A stretch of 64,000 bases of DNA from NCBI RefSeq assembly GCF_011397635.1, contig NC_064755.1, positions 40,902,059-40,966,058 of the forward strand, in the 5' to 3' direction. Position 1 is the first letter of the stretch. Every line of letters starts with the position of its first letter. This DNA comes from Epinephelus fuscoguttatus. Taxonomy: Eukaryota; Chordata; Actinopteri; Perciformes; Serranidae. The notes beneath the pieces are model-generated. The model was not told the DNA's origin, did not search any database, and saw nothing but the letters and a program-made list of their open reading frames with translations. The position numbers were made by a program, and so were the translations under genes. This document shows positions 63,591 to 64,000 of the stretch, piece after piece.

Positions 63591-64000
63591 TTTGCCACAG
63601 CAGCACACACTGTGCCTGAATATGTCCTCAGGGATAAACAGGTTACATGGCACATACTGTTGTTTTTTTTAACGTATTCTTACAAAAAATTGTGATAGAT
63701 TTTTTAAAAAAAGGATTTCTGAGTATTTTATGTTGACCTTCTTGATTTTTAGACCTTATCTGATGCTGTTTCTATGAACTCTGGTGATCACTGTGTGCCT
63801 CATGTTAATGTCAAAGAGGTTTGTTTTCCTCTGACGGGTGGAAAGTGCACTTGCACATTTGGATATATAGAAGAGCATGAGCCACAAAACTATATTTACA
63901 ATGGACACATAGATGTTTTTTGTTTGTTTATTTTTTGTTTTGTTTTTTTTACTGAAAAGGGGTTCTTAGATTTGCAAAGTTGTCACTGCTTGGTGGACGT
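63591..64000 (+). other. ampd3: ampd3 3'UTR (incomplete)
   Basis: T- and A-rich non-coding sequence after the stop. No AATAAA or ATTAAA is seen before the window ends, so the transcript probably continues beyond it. Confidence 0.7.

Overview
The window is teleost (very probably percomorph) nuclear DNA. It has intron-split vertebrate genes with GT-AG junctions, many dinucleotide microsatellites, and remnants of typical fish transposons. I worked by eye without database searches, so family names come from recognised motifs and gene models from reading frames, splice signals and phase.

Two protein-coding genes are well supported, both on the + strand. The first is adrenomedullin (adm, AM1/AM4 type), with a TATA box near 21937, a non-coding first exon, coding exons at 22392-22495, 23813-23950 and 25155-25440 (175 aa), and a probable 3'UTR reaching the AATAAA at 27472. 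The second is AMP deaminase 3 (ampd3), with 15 coding exons from 45285 to 63590. Phases agree at every junction and the model gives 765 aa. ADM followed by AMPD3 in the same orientation is also the human 11p15.4 order, so this is a conserved synteny block. Two further candidate 5' exons of ampd3 (32541-32561 and 44184-44247) join exon 2 in frame.

Layout. 1-21.9 kb: intergenic, with a dead Rex3-like LINE (1.96-3.36 kb), microsatellites, a Harbinger-like element interrupted by a poly(A)-tailed LINE with a perfect 14-bp target duplication (12.5-14.7 kb), and a 74-bp tandem repeat (16.2 kb). 21.9-27.5 kb: adm, with a 1.06-kb inverted-repeat element inside its presumed 3'UTR. 27.5-45 kb: intergenic or ampd3 5' region, with a 28-bp x 20 minisatellite, a composite repeat holding SWIM/YqaJ-like and THAP-type fragments, a hAT MITE with perfect 8-bp target duplications, and a tRNA-derived SINE. 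45-64 kb: ampd3, whose introns 1, 6, 8 and 14 carry DNA-transposon insertions. The window ends inside the ampd3 3'UTR.

The two genes do not form a pathway: adm encodes a secreted vasoactive peptide precursor, and ampd3 encodes the cytosolic enzyme that deaminates AMP to IMP. The most unusual points are a PAMP segment that lacks its amidation glycine, a substituted receptor-ring residue in adrenomedullin, and the possible alternative N-termini of AMPD3. I found no evidence of a wholly new biological system.
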